A stretch of DNA of 64,000 nt from Paenibacillus sp. (GTDB lineage Bacteria > Bacillota > Bacilli > Paenibacillales > Paenibacillaceae), in NCBI GenBank assembly GCA_031254035.1, contig JAIRVF010000053.1, positions 1 to 64,000 on the forward strand, read 5' to 3'. Below, piece by piece: positions 17,337-25,662 of this stretch; positions within the stretch are counted from its first letter, which is position 1; each line of letters opens with the position of its first letter. Below the pieces are notes generated by a model. It was not told where the DNA came from and did no database searches. It saw nothing but the letters and a program-made list of their open reading frames with translations. A program made the translations under genes and the position numbers.

Positions 17337-18056
17337 TTAACGAAATTTTTTGGAGGTCACACGGAGCAGATGCCCATCCGGATCGCAAAAGTCGAAATAC
17401 ACGTACTCCTCGTTATGCCAGACGCGGGCCACTTCCATGCCGCTGCTTCGAATATTCTGATAGGACTGGTAAATCCGGTGCACGTTTCCGCTGCGGAAAG
17501 CTTCGACAAAAACATCGAGCAGGCCTGTGTTCATTCGTTCATCTGGCGGGTGCGATATGGCTTTTGCAGTGGTACCATCGGGATCTGCAGCCAGCTTGGC
17601 CAGACGCAGTCGGGTCCGTTTAAGCGCCTCCTTGACGGCTCCTTCGGTCGAACCAATATGGAGAGCGGTTTTCTTGGCGGAAAAGCCAAAGACGTCGATC
17701 ATCAGCAGCAAGACGCTTTGCCGGATCGAGAGCCGCGAGGCCAACAGTTCAAAGGATTCACGCAAATGAAAATCGGTTTCCGCCTGAAGATTGTCCATCT
17801 GCATATCTTCTAGGTACTGCTCGGATGAGGATTTTTTTCGCAGCCCATCGATCCATGCATTTTTCGCGATACGCAGCAGATAAGCCTTCTTGATCGTCAT
17901 GCCTTCCGTATAAGAACGGTAGGCCTTTTCTAGCGTTGTCTGCATTAGGTCTTCGCCGTTTCCCCTGCCCCCCGTAAGTTTGATGCAATATGCCAGAAGC
18001 GATTGCATATGGGGCTGAATGATCTCCGTAAACGATTGGGGATGAATGAAAACCAC
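17337..18056 (-). CDS. ECF-type sigma factor with C-terminal extension
   Basis: 239 residues. Region 2 (QSLLAYCIKLTGGRGNGEDLMQTTLEKAYRSY) and region 4 (LSIRQSVLLLMIDVFGFSAKKTALHIGSTEGAVKEALKRTRLRL) are clear. The last 75 residues extend past sigma-4, as in ECF groups whose C-terminal domain replaces an anti-sigma factor as sensor. No anti-sigma gene is adjacent. It recognises specific promoters with core RNA polymerase; targets are unknown. The start ATG at 18056 has only a weak upstream site. Confidence 0.87.
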   Translation of the reverse strand: MVFIHPQSFTEIIQPHMQSLLAYCIKLTGGRGNGEDLMQTTLEKAYRSYTEGMTIKKAYLLRIAKNAWIDGLRKKSSSEQYLEDMQMDNLQAETDFHLRESFELLASRLSIRQSVLLLMIDVFGFSAKKTALHIGSTEGAVKEALKRTRLRLAKLAADPDGTTAKAISHPPDERMNTGLLDVFVEAFRSGNVHRIYQSYQNIRSSGMEVARVWHNEEYVYFDFCDPDGHLLRVTSKKFR

Positions 18057-18128
18057 TGCCTTCCTGTATTTTTACTATATTAACCAATAATACCATAGGA
18101 GGGCATAGCAGTATCGCTTTACGGGTAC

Positions 18129-18168
18129 AAAAAAGAACCTTGTTTCCTGAGACAGAAAACAAGGTTCT
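18129..18168 (-). terminator. Terminator of greA
   Basis: On the minus strand, AGAACCTTGTTT and AAACAAGGTTCT form a perfect 12-bp stem followed by TTTTTTG. It lies 46 bases after the greA stop. Confidence 0.93.
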
Positions 18169-18213
18169 AGCGCGACCATGCGGTCAGCACAACGCGGATT
18201 TTTCGTCAGCTTT

Positions 18214-18693
18214 TTAACTGGTACGTATTTCAAGCACCTCGTATTTGATAACACCCATCGGTGCAGTGACGCTGACAACATCGCCGACGGCTTTGCCGAT
18301 CAGTTCTTTGCCGAGCGGACTTTCATAAGAGACCTTATTATTCTGCACATCGGCTTCCGCCGGGCTAACAATCCGGTACTCCACGATTTCTTTGAACTCC
18401 ATATCATTCAGTTTGACAAAAGAGCCAACGCTGATGGTCGAAGCATCCATGCTTCTGACGACCCGTGCTTTGGTCAACGTTTTCTCGAGCTGAAGAATCC
18501 GTGTCTCCATAAAGGCTTGATCGTCTTTAGCGGAATGGTATTCGCTGTTTTCCTTCAGGTCGCCGTAACTGATCGCCACTTTGAGACGCTCGGCCAGCTC
18601 CTTGCGTTTGACGGTTTTCAGTTCTTCGAGCTCTGCTTTGAGCTCCTCCAGTCCTTCCGGAGTTAAAATGAGTTCTTCATTTTCATTGGACAT
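18214..18693 (-). CDS. greA: Transcription elongation factor GreA
   Basis: 159 residues from the ATG at 18693, which has GAGGTG upstream; a longer in-frame reading to 18771 crosses that site. The N-terminal coiled coil ends in the acidic tip DLKENSEYHSAKDDQ, and the C-terminal FKBP-like domain has SPLGKELIGKAVGDVVSV. GreA enters the secondary channel of RNA polymerase and stimulates cleavage of backtracked RNA. It is monocistronic with a strong terminator. Confidence 0.95.
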   Translation of the reverse strand: MSNENEELILTPEGLEELKAELEELKTVKRKELAERLKVAISYGDLKENSEYHSAKDDQAFMETRILQLEKTLTKARVVRSMDASTISVGSFVKLNDMEFKEIVEYRIVSPAEADVQNNKVSYESPLGKELIGKAVGDVVSVTAPMGVIKYEVLEIRTS

Positions 18694-18865
18694 ATTGCAA
18701 CACCTCTTTCCTAAATTGTACACGAAAACCGGGCAAAAGAGAAAGACGCGGGGAATTTTCGTTTTAAACAAACTTTCCTGCCGACATGACCCGTCGTCCG
18801 CGTATACTGTGTCGTACAGGGATGATGCTAAATCCCGTTACCTTAAGGAGGAATGTCTTCTGCAA

Positions 18866-19345
18866 ATGATGTTTAAGTACAACTGGGCCGTCCGCGAGGA
18901 TTGGTTTAAGTGGTGTGAAGAAATCAGTGAGTCCGATCTTCTTGAAAAACGCGCTGGCGGAGTCGGCGGAATCCTGCACACACTGTTTCACATCGTGGAT
19001 GTGGAGTGGAGCTGGGTTCGGACCCTGCAGGGCAAAAGCGACTTCAACGAAAGCTTTGAAGAGCACAGCAGCATCCGCCAGGTCCGCGAACTGGAAGCCG
19101 CCTTTCGCCCCGAAGTAGAAGCATTCGTTCGGAACTGGAATGGAAGCATGGAGAATCGGGAGTTCCGCGATGTCATGCCAGACGGCAGAGAAACGCTGGA
19201 TACCTGGGGAGAAGTGATGCGGCATATGATCGCCCACGAAATTCACCATGTCGGCCAGTTGTCGGTGTGGTCACGGGAGATCGGGAAGCAGCCCGTTTCT
19301 GCTAATTTAATCGGCCGTAGGCTTACATTGAAAGCCAAGAATTGA
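18866..19345 (+). CDS. DinB-family protein
   Basis: About 160 residues forming a four-helix bundle of the DinB/YfiT type. The three metal-ligand histidines are in LHTLFHIVDVE, MRHMIAHEIHHVGQ and nearby. The ribosome binding site AAGGAGG is at 18845-18851. ATG 18866 lies 14 bases behind it, while an in-frame CTG at 18860 has the ideal 8-base spacing, so the true start may be CTG. Family members are metal-dependent, and several are thiol S-transferases (bacillithiol). Its function is not known. It is divergent from greA. Confidence 0.87.
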   Translation: MMFKYNWAVREDWFKWCEEISESDLLEKRAGGVGGILHTLFHIVDVEWSWVRTLQGKSDFNESFEEHSSIRQVRELEAAFRPEVEAFVRNWNGSMENREFRDVMPDGRETLDTWGEVMRHMIAHEIHHVGQLSVWSREIGKQPVSANLIGRRLTLKAKN

Positions 19346-19425
19346 TCAACCGCCGATCCTCTTTATGCTATACTCATCCTGGGAAGTTTTAACACACGGA
19401 GCTTGACAGCTCAAAAGGGTTCATT

Positions 19426-19460
19426 GTTCCAAGCTCTGGAGCTTGGAACTTCTTCTTAAT
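19426..19460 (+). terminator. Hairpin after the dinB-type gene
   Basis: A perfect 10-bp stem GTTCCAAGCT/AGCTTGGAAC around CTGG, followed by TTCTTCTT. The interrupted T-run makes it a moderate terminator. Confidence 0.6.
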
Positions 19461-19573
19461 ATCTTTTGCTGGGCGTGCTGGAAAAATTCAGCCTGGTGGC
19501 ATTTTCCTCATAAAGGATGAGATCCGGGTAGCTGGGTTTTTAACGCGATTTGGATGCAAGGAGGATCGGATTC

Positions 19574-20608
19574 ATGCTGGATACATTAAAATATCCCATT
19601 ATACAAGCGCCTATGGCGGGAGGGATCTCGACACCTGCCCTGGCTGCCGCCGTTTCTGACGCCGGTGGGCTGGGTTTTTTGGCTGGCGGATATAAGACGG
19701 TCGAAGGCTTGGCAGAAGAGATTCAAAAACTGCGCCAATTAACCTCTTCTAGGTTTGGGGTGAACATTTTTGTGCCTGGTCGCGATGAAGTGGATGAGGA
19801 TGCCCTCGCTGCCTACCGTTTAAAACTCGAAAGGGAAGCGGAACATTTGGGGACGATGCTCGGAAATCTCAGCACAGATGACGATGATTGGGACCGTAAA
19901 CTGGACCTGGTGAAGGCGGAGCGGGTTCCTTTCGTAAGCTTTACTTTTGGCTGCCCGTCTAAGAGAATCATTCAAGATCTGCAGGCGAATGGGAGCTTTG
20001 TCATCGTGACGGTCACCTGTGTGGAGGAAGCCAAAATCGCCGCTGCTGCCGGTGCGGATGCCTTGTGCTTGCAGGGGATAGAAGCGGGAGGGCATCGAGG
20101 TGCATTTTCGAACGGCATGGATTTGCAGGAGGAGTATGGATTGCTGGTTCTTTTGCAGCTGGTTAAACAGGAACTCGGAATTCCTCTTATAGCTGCGGGT
20201 GGTATTATGGACGGGCGGGCCATAGCGGCGGTCATCGCTGCTGGAGCTTGTGCGGCACAACTCGGTACTGCTTTTCTTCTTTGCCCAGAAAGCGGGACGA
20301 ACCCAGTTTATCGGGAAGCGTTGACCCGTCCGCGGTTTACTTCAACCCGCATAACTCGTGCTTTTACAGGTCGGCGGGCACGGGGCCTTGTAAATGATTT
20401 TATGGAAGCTTACGACAAGGAGGCGCCGGCGGCATATCCCCAGGTGCATTATATGACGCAAGGACTGCGTAAGGCTGCGGTGCAAAGCGGTAATCCCGAA
20501 TACATGTCGTTATGGGCCGGTCAGGGATACCGGCTTGTTCAGCCGCTGCCTGCAGAAAAATTAATGTGTAAATTGACAGCTCAGTTGCTTGAACAAAACA
20601 GTGAATGA
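19574..20608 (+). CDS. Nitronate monooxygenase
   Basis: 344 residues from ATG 19574, which has AAGGAGG 9 bases upstream; a TTG at 19550 lies before that site. The protein is an FMN-binding TIM barrel of the NMO/2-nitropropane dioxygenase family: YPIIQAPMAGGISTPALAAAVSDAGGLGFL at the N-terminus, GIEAGGHRG with the catalytic His, and AAGGIMDG and GTAFLLCPES for FMN phosphate. It oxidises alkyl nitronates such as propionate 3-nitronate, detoxifying them in the cytoplasm. Confidence 0.94.
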   Translation: MLDTLKYPIIQAPMAGGISTPALAAAVSDAGGLGFLAGGYKTVEGLAEEIQKLRQLTSSRFGVNIFVPGRDEVDEDALAAYRLKLEREAEHLGTMLGNLSTDDDDWDRKLDLVKAERVPFVSFTFGCPSKRIIQDLQANGSFVIVTVTCVEEAKIAAAAGADALCLQGIEAGGHRGAFSNGMDLQEEYGLLVLLQLVKQELGIPLIAAGGIMDGRAIAAVIAAGACAAQLGTAFLLCPESGTNPVYREALTRPRFTSTRITRAFTGRRARGLVNDFMEAYDKEAPAAYPQVHYMTQGLRKAAVQSGNPEYMSLWAGQGYRLVQPLPAEKLMCKLTAQLLEQNSE

Positions 20609-20612
20609 GAGA

Positions 20613-20637
20613 GCCGCCTTCCGAGGTGGTTTTTTTG
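20613..20637 (+). terminator. Rho-independent terminator
   Basis: CCGCCT/AGGTGG-type stem with a CCG-containing loop and eight T's, directly after the nitronate monooxygenase stop. Confidence 0.82.
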
Positions 20638-20763
20638 TGGGTTATTTTGTGCTTCGATAAGGTATTTTTTTCTGAACTACTAGTAGAAATCATTTTAAGA
20701 ATCAGGTTATGATATAGAGAAATTGATCTCAGAGTAGACAAAATAGAAAATAAGGTGTTTATT

Positions 20764-21342
20764 ATGAAAAATGTGCTGGTGACAGGCTACCGCGCGCATG
20801 AGCTGAATATTTTCGGCCAGAAGCATCCGGGTATCCCTTATATCCAGAAAGCCATTACTGCAAAATTGGTGCAGCTGGCCGAGGAGGGACTGGAGTGGGT
20901 CATTTCACCGGGACAATATGGGGTGGATTTATGGGCCTGCGAATCGGCCATTGCCCTCAAAAAACAATACCCGCAACTAAAAATTGCCATTATAACGGCT
21001 TTTGAGCATCCCGAAGAGAACTGGAAAGAGGATAAAAAAGAGTATTACGGGCAGATTTTGCAAGGAATTGATTTTTACGAGACCGTCAGCCGCCAGCCGT
21101 ACAGCGGCCCTTGGCAGTTCAAGGCCCGAGACGATTTGCTGTTCCGCAAAACCGACGGCATCATTCTCGTTTATGACGAAGAGACAGGGGAAGGCAGCAG
21201 TGCCAGGTTTTATAAGGAAAGAGCGCTGAAAAAGCAGCAGGAGGAAGGCTATCGCTTCCTGAGCATCAGTACTGAAGATATCCAGAGTTTGGCGGATGAA
21301 GATGCTTCCGGCTGGAGTGACGAAGGAACGGATATGGGCTAA
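20764..21342 (+). CDS. ypsA: YpsA/DUF1273 SLOG-fold protein
   Basis: 192 residues from ATG 20764, with AAGGTG upstream; a GTG at 20755 overlaps that site. VLVTGYRAHELNIFG at the N-terminus and EEGLEWVISPGQYGVDLWACE match YpsA, a Rossmann-like SLOG protein linked in B. subtilis to cell-division control and stress. DGIILVYDEETGEGSSARF is a likely nucleotide-binding loop. It lies 33 bases before the oxidoreductase at 21375 on the same strand. Confidence 0.92.
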   Translation: MKNVLVTGYRAHELNIFGQKHPGIPYIQKAITAKLVQLAEEGLEWVISPGQYGVDLWACESAIALKKQYPQLKIAIITAFEHPEENWKEDKKEYYGQILQGIDFYETVSRQPYSGPWQFKARDDLLFRKTDGIILVYDEETGEGSSARFYKERALKKQQEEGYRFLSISTEDIQSLADEDASGWSDEGTDMG

Positions 21343-21374
21343 AGGTACAACTTATTAAGAAAGGAATGATACGA

Positions 21375-22361
21375 TTGATCCGATTTGGAACCATTGGTAC
21401 CAACTGGATTACGGAACGTTTTCTACTTGCAGCCGGGGAAAATGATGATTTCGAACTGACTGCGGTTTACTCTCGGACTGAGGAAAAAGGAAGGGAGTTC
21501 GCAGCCCAATTTGGAGGGCCAAAGGTATATACCGACCTGAACGCTATGATTTCAAGCAATGATATTGACGCGGTTTATATCGCGAGCCCGAATTCTCTCC
21601 ATGCGGAACAGGCGATCATATGCATGAATCACGGCAAGCATGTATTGTGTGAGAAACCGCTTGCTTCCAACAGTGACGAGGTACGAAAAATGATCGCTTC
21701 GGCGGAAAAAAATAATGTGGTGCTGATGGAAGCAATGAAGTCCACATTGATGCCGAACTTCAGAGTTATGAAAGAAAATCTGTATAAAATCGGCCAGGTA
21801 CGGCGATATTTTGCCGGGTATTGCCAGTATTCCTCACGATATGATGCGTACAAGCAGGGAACGGTACTGAACGCGTTTAATCCGGCATATTCGAATGGTG
21901 CCTTGATGGACTTGGGGATTTACTGCATCTATCCGCTAGTATCACTGTTCGGGAAACCGGAATCGGTGAAGGCTGTCGGCGTTATGCTCTCTTCGGGAGT
22001 GGATGGGGAAGGAAGTTTGGTTATGCGTTATCCAGATATGGATGCCGTAGTGATGTACTCGAAAATATCAGATTCTTTCCTTCCTGCCGAAATTCAGGGG
22101 GAAAACGGAACAATGGTCATCGACCGGATCAACCAACCGTACGACGTGAAAATCCAGTACCGGGACGGCAGCGTGGAAAACCTGACTCAGCAGCAAATCC
22201 ATGAATCGATGTATTACGAGCTGGAGGAATTTATCCGAATGATTTGCCGCGGCAGACACAACAGCAAAATCAACTCCCATGAAACCTCGCTGGCGGTTGC
22301 CGAAGTGATGGAGGATGCAAGAAGACAAATCGGTTTGAAGTATGAGGCGGATGTATGGTAA
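21375..22361 (+). CDS. Gfo/Idh/MocA-family oxidoreductase
   Basis: 328 residues from TTG 21375 (MIRFGTIGTNWIT), because AAAGGA sits 9 bases before it; ATG 21366 directly abuts that site. The Rossmann fold has GTIGTNW and YSRTEEKGREFA. The catalytic Lys is in EKPLASN. The C-terminal domain begins near residue 125. Members reduce or oxidise sugars and derivatives with NAD(P). The next gene overlaps its stop by a few bases, so the two are translationally coupled. Confidence 0.92.
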   Translation: MIRFGTIGTNWITERFLLAAGENDDFELTAVYSRTEEKGREFAAQFGGPKVYTDLNAMISSNDIDAVYIASPNSLHAEQAIICMNHGKHVLCEKPLASNSDEVRKMIASAEKNNVVLMEAMKSTLMPNFRVMKENLYKIGQVRRYFAGYCQYSSRYDAYKQGTVLNAFNPAYSNGALMDLGIYCIYPLVSLFGKPESVKAVGVMLSSGVDGEGSLVMRYPDMDAVVMYSKISDSFLPAEIQGENGTMVIDRINQPYDVKIQYRDGSVENLTQQQIHESMYYELEEFIRMICRGRHNSKINSHETSLAVAEVMEDARRQIGLKYEADVW

Positions 22362-22879
22362 TGTTCGATCCGACTATGTTTGATAATTTAAAGGTTGCTT
22401 TTGAAAATCAGCTGTATGATCTTGATAATCTTGACGGGGCGATCCGCATTACGGGCCGCACAGACCGGCTGGAAATGTCCGTCATGTCACGGGAGTTCGC
22501 GATTCGGTTCGAATTGACCGGAGTACCGGAGGTTTATGCGGAAATCCGGCTGGAGGCATCCCTGGCTGATTTGGCCGCCGAAATTATGGAGCTGAAGGGC
22601 GAGAGTCCGGGGTGCGAACTGCGAATTTGCTTCGGGATGGATGGGATCCGGGAGGAAACGGACTGCGGGAACATCGAGCGAATTTTGGAAAAGATTTGGC
22701 CGGAGATTCCGTTTGTGCAAACACTCAGCCGGATATATGGACAGGTTTCGGACGGCTTCAGGAATGAAGCGGAGCTTCGGTTCCAGCGGAAAATCGGTGA
22801 GGAGCAAATGGAAGATATCCCGGAGATAATCGAGCATGTGCAGCGGACCTTGGAAGAACTGAAGGTTTTTTTGCATTAA
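22355..22879 (+). CDS. Conserved-looking hypothetical protein, coupled to the oxidoreductase
   Basis: 174 residues. The ATG lies inside the end of the upstream gene, preceded by GAGGCGG. It is acidic and soluble, with no signal peptide or motif I know. The first half looks beta-rich (DGAIRITGRTDRLEMSVMSREFAIRFEL) and the end is helical (DIPEIIEHVQRTLEELKVFL). Translational coupling suggests it works with the oxidoreductase at 21375. Confidence 0.75.
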   Translation: MVMFDPTMFDNLKVAFENQLYDLDNLDGAIRITGRTDRLEMSVMSREFAIRFELTGVPEVYAEIRLEASLADLAAEIMELKGESPGCELRICFGMDGIREETDCGNIERILEKIWPEIPFVQTLSRIYGQVSDGFRNEAELRFQRKIGEEQMEDIPEIIEHVQRTLEELKVFLH

Positions 22880-22912
22880 GCAATGTTAAACATGTTGTGG
22901 TGAAAATAAAAA

Positions 22913-22957
22913 TGGATAGAGGTTTCAGAGAAGATCTGATCCCTATCCACTTTTTTG
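22913..22957. terminator. Bidirectional terminator
   Basis: TGGATAG (22913-22919) pairs with CTATCCA (22943-22949), followed by CTTTTTTG on the plus strand and by a T-rich run on the minus strand. It separates two convergent genes. Confidence 0.85.
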
Positions 22958-22961
22958 TTAT

Positions 22962-23696
22962 TTACAACAACATGTTTGTTGTTTGTCCCAGTAAGTGGAT
23001 TTTAATGTAAGTTAGATTTGTGTAAGTGGTCAAATCAAGTTTTTTTACCCATTCGCTATCATTCCAGATATCGGGATTAGTAATGGTCTGACTCTCTCCA
23101 CGCACAATAAAATCATAACTATCCTTCCCATTGCAATACCAATCCACAATAACTAACTTTCCATTCAAGTTATGTATAAGAACTTCAGTAGGTTCTCCAA
23201 AGGCTCCTATTTCATGTTTCACGTGCGCAATTAGTTTTAAGTGGGAATATGGATTATTTCCGCTAACAAGCTTCACCTTATAAGCTTCAATATCGATATC
23301 TGTCACCAAATTTGTTGGGGTAGGCTTACGGTATAAATCATGCTGGGAAGTAATTTTCTTCTGCATATATTGTTTCAGGTTGTTATTATCAAAGTAAGTA
23401 TCCAAGTTGATATCTGTGTCGTTCCACATCGCCTTGTAATAGTCAGACAGAGCACTCACGCACATTTCATAAGCGGTTTGATAATCCCGATCAGATAGAC
23501 CATCCTTATCTTCAACCAAAAAGTCGAGAGTCGTATTTATTGTATCCTCTTTTGTAGTGGTTGAATTTTCTGTGTTTGCATCTTCCTTCACGATGACTCC
23601 CGTAACAGGAGTGTTTTTTTCGTCGATATTCTCAACAGCGTTATTACATGCACTTAGAGCGAATAAAAATACGAATAACAGGCAAACACGTTTCAT
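22962..23696 (-). CDS. Lipoprotein of unknown function
   Basis: 244 residues from the ATG at 23696, with GGAGGAATAAGA before it; a reading to 23768 crosses that site. The signal peptide MKRVCLLFVFLFALSAC ends in a lipobox, so the mature protein is membrane-anchored at Cys17. After a Thr/Asn-rich linker comes a soluble domain of about 180 residues (from AYEMCVSALSDYYKAMWND) that I do not recognise. Base composition is more AT-rich than the left-hand genes. Confidence 0.85.
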   Translation of the reverse strand: MKRVCLLFVFLFALSACNNAVENIDEKNTPVTGVIVKEDANTENSTTTKEDTINTTLDFLVEDKDGLSDRDYQTAYEMCVSALSDYYKAMWNDTDINLDTYFDNNNLKQYMQKKITSQHDLYRKPTPTNLVTDIDIEAYKVKLVSGNNPYSHLKLIAHVKHEIGAFGEPTEVLIHNLNGKLVIVDWYCNGKDSYDFIVRGESQTITNPDIWNDSEWVKKLDLTTYTNLTYIKIHLLGQTTNMLL

Positions 23697-24255
23697 TCTT
23701 ATTCCTCCAGTAAACAGTTTATATCCTTTGTAGCAAGTATTATCAAAATAAAAAAACACCATGCCCATAAAATAGTCATGATGTCATTTGAACTCTTTAC
23801 GTATTAATCTTCTGGATTGATGTAGAAATGTAATTAGTTCTACTTCTTGATACTGAAAATCAGGAATCGTTGTTGCTGTTTGTATTAATTCAACCATTTA
23901 TTTATTCACTCCATGGCCTCTGAATGAATTATCCCCTTCCCAGCGTCTAATTCAGATAAACCTCCCAGTGTAAAAATGAGGTATTATTGTCTAAAAATAA
24001 AAAAATATAAATAATACGGAATTTATCGAACTTTTCCCTATTAATATTGTTTATTAAATAGGAAAGCATCTTAGTAAATACATTACTGCTCTTAAATCTG
24101 TTTTAGAAGGAGGCTACCGTTTAGAAAATAATTTCAACAATCCCAGTATTAAAAGAACTAGTACCACCAGCGGCAACAAAATTACAACAAGAGCGTTATC
24201 CCAGTTGATGGAGATTCGAATCACATCCTAACTATTAATAATTGGAGGAATTAAA
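23697..24255. other. AT-rich intergenic stretch
   Basis: About 560 bases without an established gene. It contains one possible small minus-strand ORF (23784-23897). Around 24115 there is an AAGGAGG not followed by a usable start codon; downstream of it an open stretch without a start ends at 24212, perhaps decayed coding sequence. Confidence 0.5.
23784..23897 (-). CDS. Possible small protein (37 aa)
   Basis: ATG at 23897 has GGAGTG 9 bases upstream on the minus strand, and the frame stops at TGA 23784. The product begins MVELIQTATTIPDF and ends in a helix-like stretch, ELITFLHQSRRLIRKEF. It has no known family, though the basic amphipathic end recalls small Spo0E-like or phage-type proteins. 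There is no independent support beyond the binding site. Confidence 0.35.
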   Translation of the reverse strand: MVELIQTATTIPDFQYQEVELITFLHQSRRLIRKEFK

Positions 24256-24864
24256 TTGAAAAAGCTAATCTCAGTATTGTTTTTAATGGCTGTATTTTTG
24301 CTTCCAATGTCGGCTTATGCTGATAGTTCTTCTCCTGAAGAGTCTTTAACATCATCCCAGATCAAGGAATATTATGAATTTATTTTAAATAAATATCAAG
24401 TGAACGAACCATTTTCCCCTGAAGATGCTCAATTTATTGAAAAGTATGCAAACGCTGTGGGCGCTTTTGTTGTTAGTGAAAATCAAAATGTAGTTTCTCC
24501 AAGGGGAGTTGATAGATCCTCTTTTACTGGTCAAAGTGGTGGCTTAGCACTTACAGGTTACGTAAGCTACGACCATAACGTTTTGGGTAAAAATACTTGG
24601 GAGTTCTATATGAATGCTTGGGATGTTTCTGGTATTAAAAGAAACATTGTTGATACAATAAGTTTTGATTGTTTTGGTGTCATTGATGTTCAAACTGGTG
24701 CAGTTGGTAAGATACATAGCGACACAGTTTCGACATCTTCATCCGGGAAAGTAGCATATTTAGAATTGAATAAAACTGCAAGTTATACTGGATTACCAAT
24801 AATGGTTTATTACTACCCTAAAGCTTCTTTTGATGGAGTAGAAGTAAGGGGAGAATTTCGATAA
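24256..24864 (+). CDS. Secreted protein of unknown function
   Basis: 202 residues from TTG 24256, with TTGGAGGAATT upstream. The signal peptide is MKKLISVLFLMAVFLLPMSAYA. The mature part has a helical segment (EYYEFILNKYQVNEPFSPEDAQFIEKY) and a beta-rich C-terminal half (GGLALTGYVSYDHNVLGKNTWEFYMN, ending in VYYYPKASFDGVEVRGEFR), like small Bacillus exoproteins. The gene is AT-rich and has its own terminator; horizontal origin is possible. Confidence 0.82.
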   Translation: MKKLISVLFLMAVFLLPMSAYADSSSPEESLTSSQIKEYYEFILNKYQVNEPFSPEDAQFIEKYANAVGAFVVSENQNVVSPRGVDRSSFTGQSGGLALTGYVSYDHNVLGKNTWEFYMNAWDVSGIKRNIVDTISFDCFGVIDVQTGAVGKIHSDTVSTSSSGKVAYLELNKTASYTGLPIMVYYYPKASFDGVEVRGEFR

Positions 24865-24903
24865 TACAATGACTATAACTGAATAAAAATGGAATGGCGT
24901 TTT

Positions 24904-24940
24904 GAAGCCCGCAGCTAAAAGGTGCGGGCTTCTTGTATCT
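24904..24940 (+). terminator. Rho-independent terminator
   Basis: A perfect 10-bp GC-rich stem GAAGCCCGCA/TGCGGGCTTC with a 9-base loop; the tail TTGTATCT is only moderately T-rich. Confidence 0.75.
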
Positions 24941-25028
24941 TCGGAGAAAAGTGTAGAGATACTTAAATACATCTTTCGCAAAGGATTTGAACCGACTGTA
25001 TCGAACTTATAACGCAGAGGTGAACAAT

Positions 25029-25229
25029 ATGAACGAGCTTGAGATCCGCTACAGTACCAAGGATATTGCCGATAAACTCGGTGTTGAGGCCGTTACAGTC
25101 CGGAAGTATGCGCTGGCACTCGAAAGGGCTGGCTATAGTATTGACAAGATCGATCCTACAGCGCTACGGGAAAGGAAAATTGCAGTTCTTTTAGCTGCTC
25201 AGGGGTTTTCCAGGCAATTTCATAAATAA
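25029..25229 (+). pseudogene. MerR-like DNA-binding domain, truncated
   Basis: 66 residues from ATG 25029, preceded by GAGGTG. MNELEIRYSTKDIADKLGVEAVTVRKYALALERAGYSI is the N-terminal winged helix of a MerR-type regulator, but the usual wing and coiled-coil region is missing. From about residue 50 the frame runs into DNA that, on the other strand, encodes the C-terminal part of a Nudix hydrolase. The gene therefore looks cut by a deletion or rearrangement and is probably not functional as a MerR regulator, though a short HTH protein could still be made. Confidence 0.6.
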
Positions 25230-25522
25230 GACCATCGGGGTCATGGATTGTTGGTTGTCCGTCTAAAATCTCAACCTCGAAATATGTTACATGGTATTCA
25301 ACTGGGCCAAATGCCACTGACTTACTTTTTATTTTCTTTACATCTGTAACCTGTCTCCTCATAAACCTCCCTAATACAGCAATCTTCCAGGGCTTCTCCT
25401 TGTTCTATCCCCCCAGACGGTACCGACCATCGTTTCTCTTCTTCTGGTTTACCTTGTAGAACCATTAATAACTGCCCATCAGAATTAACGCATACACCTG
25501 CCGCACCAACCCACTTGTTCAA
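25156..25522 (-). pseudogene. Nudix hydrolase, frameshifted and 3'-truncated
   Basis: The TTG at 25522 has AAAGGAGGG upstream. The first frame carries the complete Nudix box, GGIEQGEALEDCCIREVYEETGY, then reaches a stop at 25322. The homologous sequence goes on in another frame (VTDVKKIKSKSVAFGPVEYHV to DPDGLIYEIAWKTPEQLKEL), consistent with a 1-base insertion near 25350 in a stretch of A-rich repeats. The C-terminal end is lost at the junction with the MerR-like gene around 25160-25175. A sequencing error could explain the frameshift but not the lost end. Confidence 0.75.
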
Positions 25523-25662
25523 GGAATTCCCTCCTTTCATAACTTTTTTGCATTTTCCCCGTTTTTATGAATGAGGTAAAATTTGCAAAAAACATAAATG
25601 GAAATCGAACATGCGATATTTGAATTGACAAACCGAATCTAATTTTAGAAAGGTGGGCTCCA

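Noticed and set aside
18581..18865. Longer N-terminus of the DinB-family protein
   Set aside because: It overlaps greA on the other strand and lies before the AAGGAGG site at 18845; the family start is near 18860-18866.
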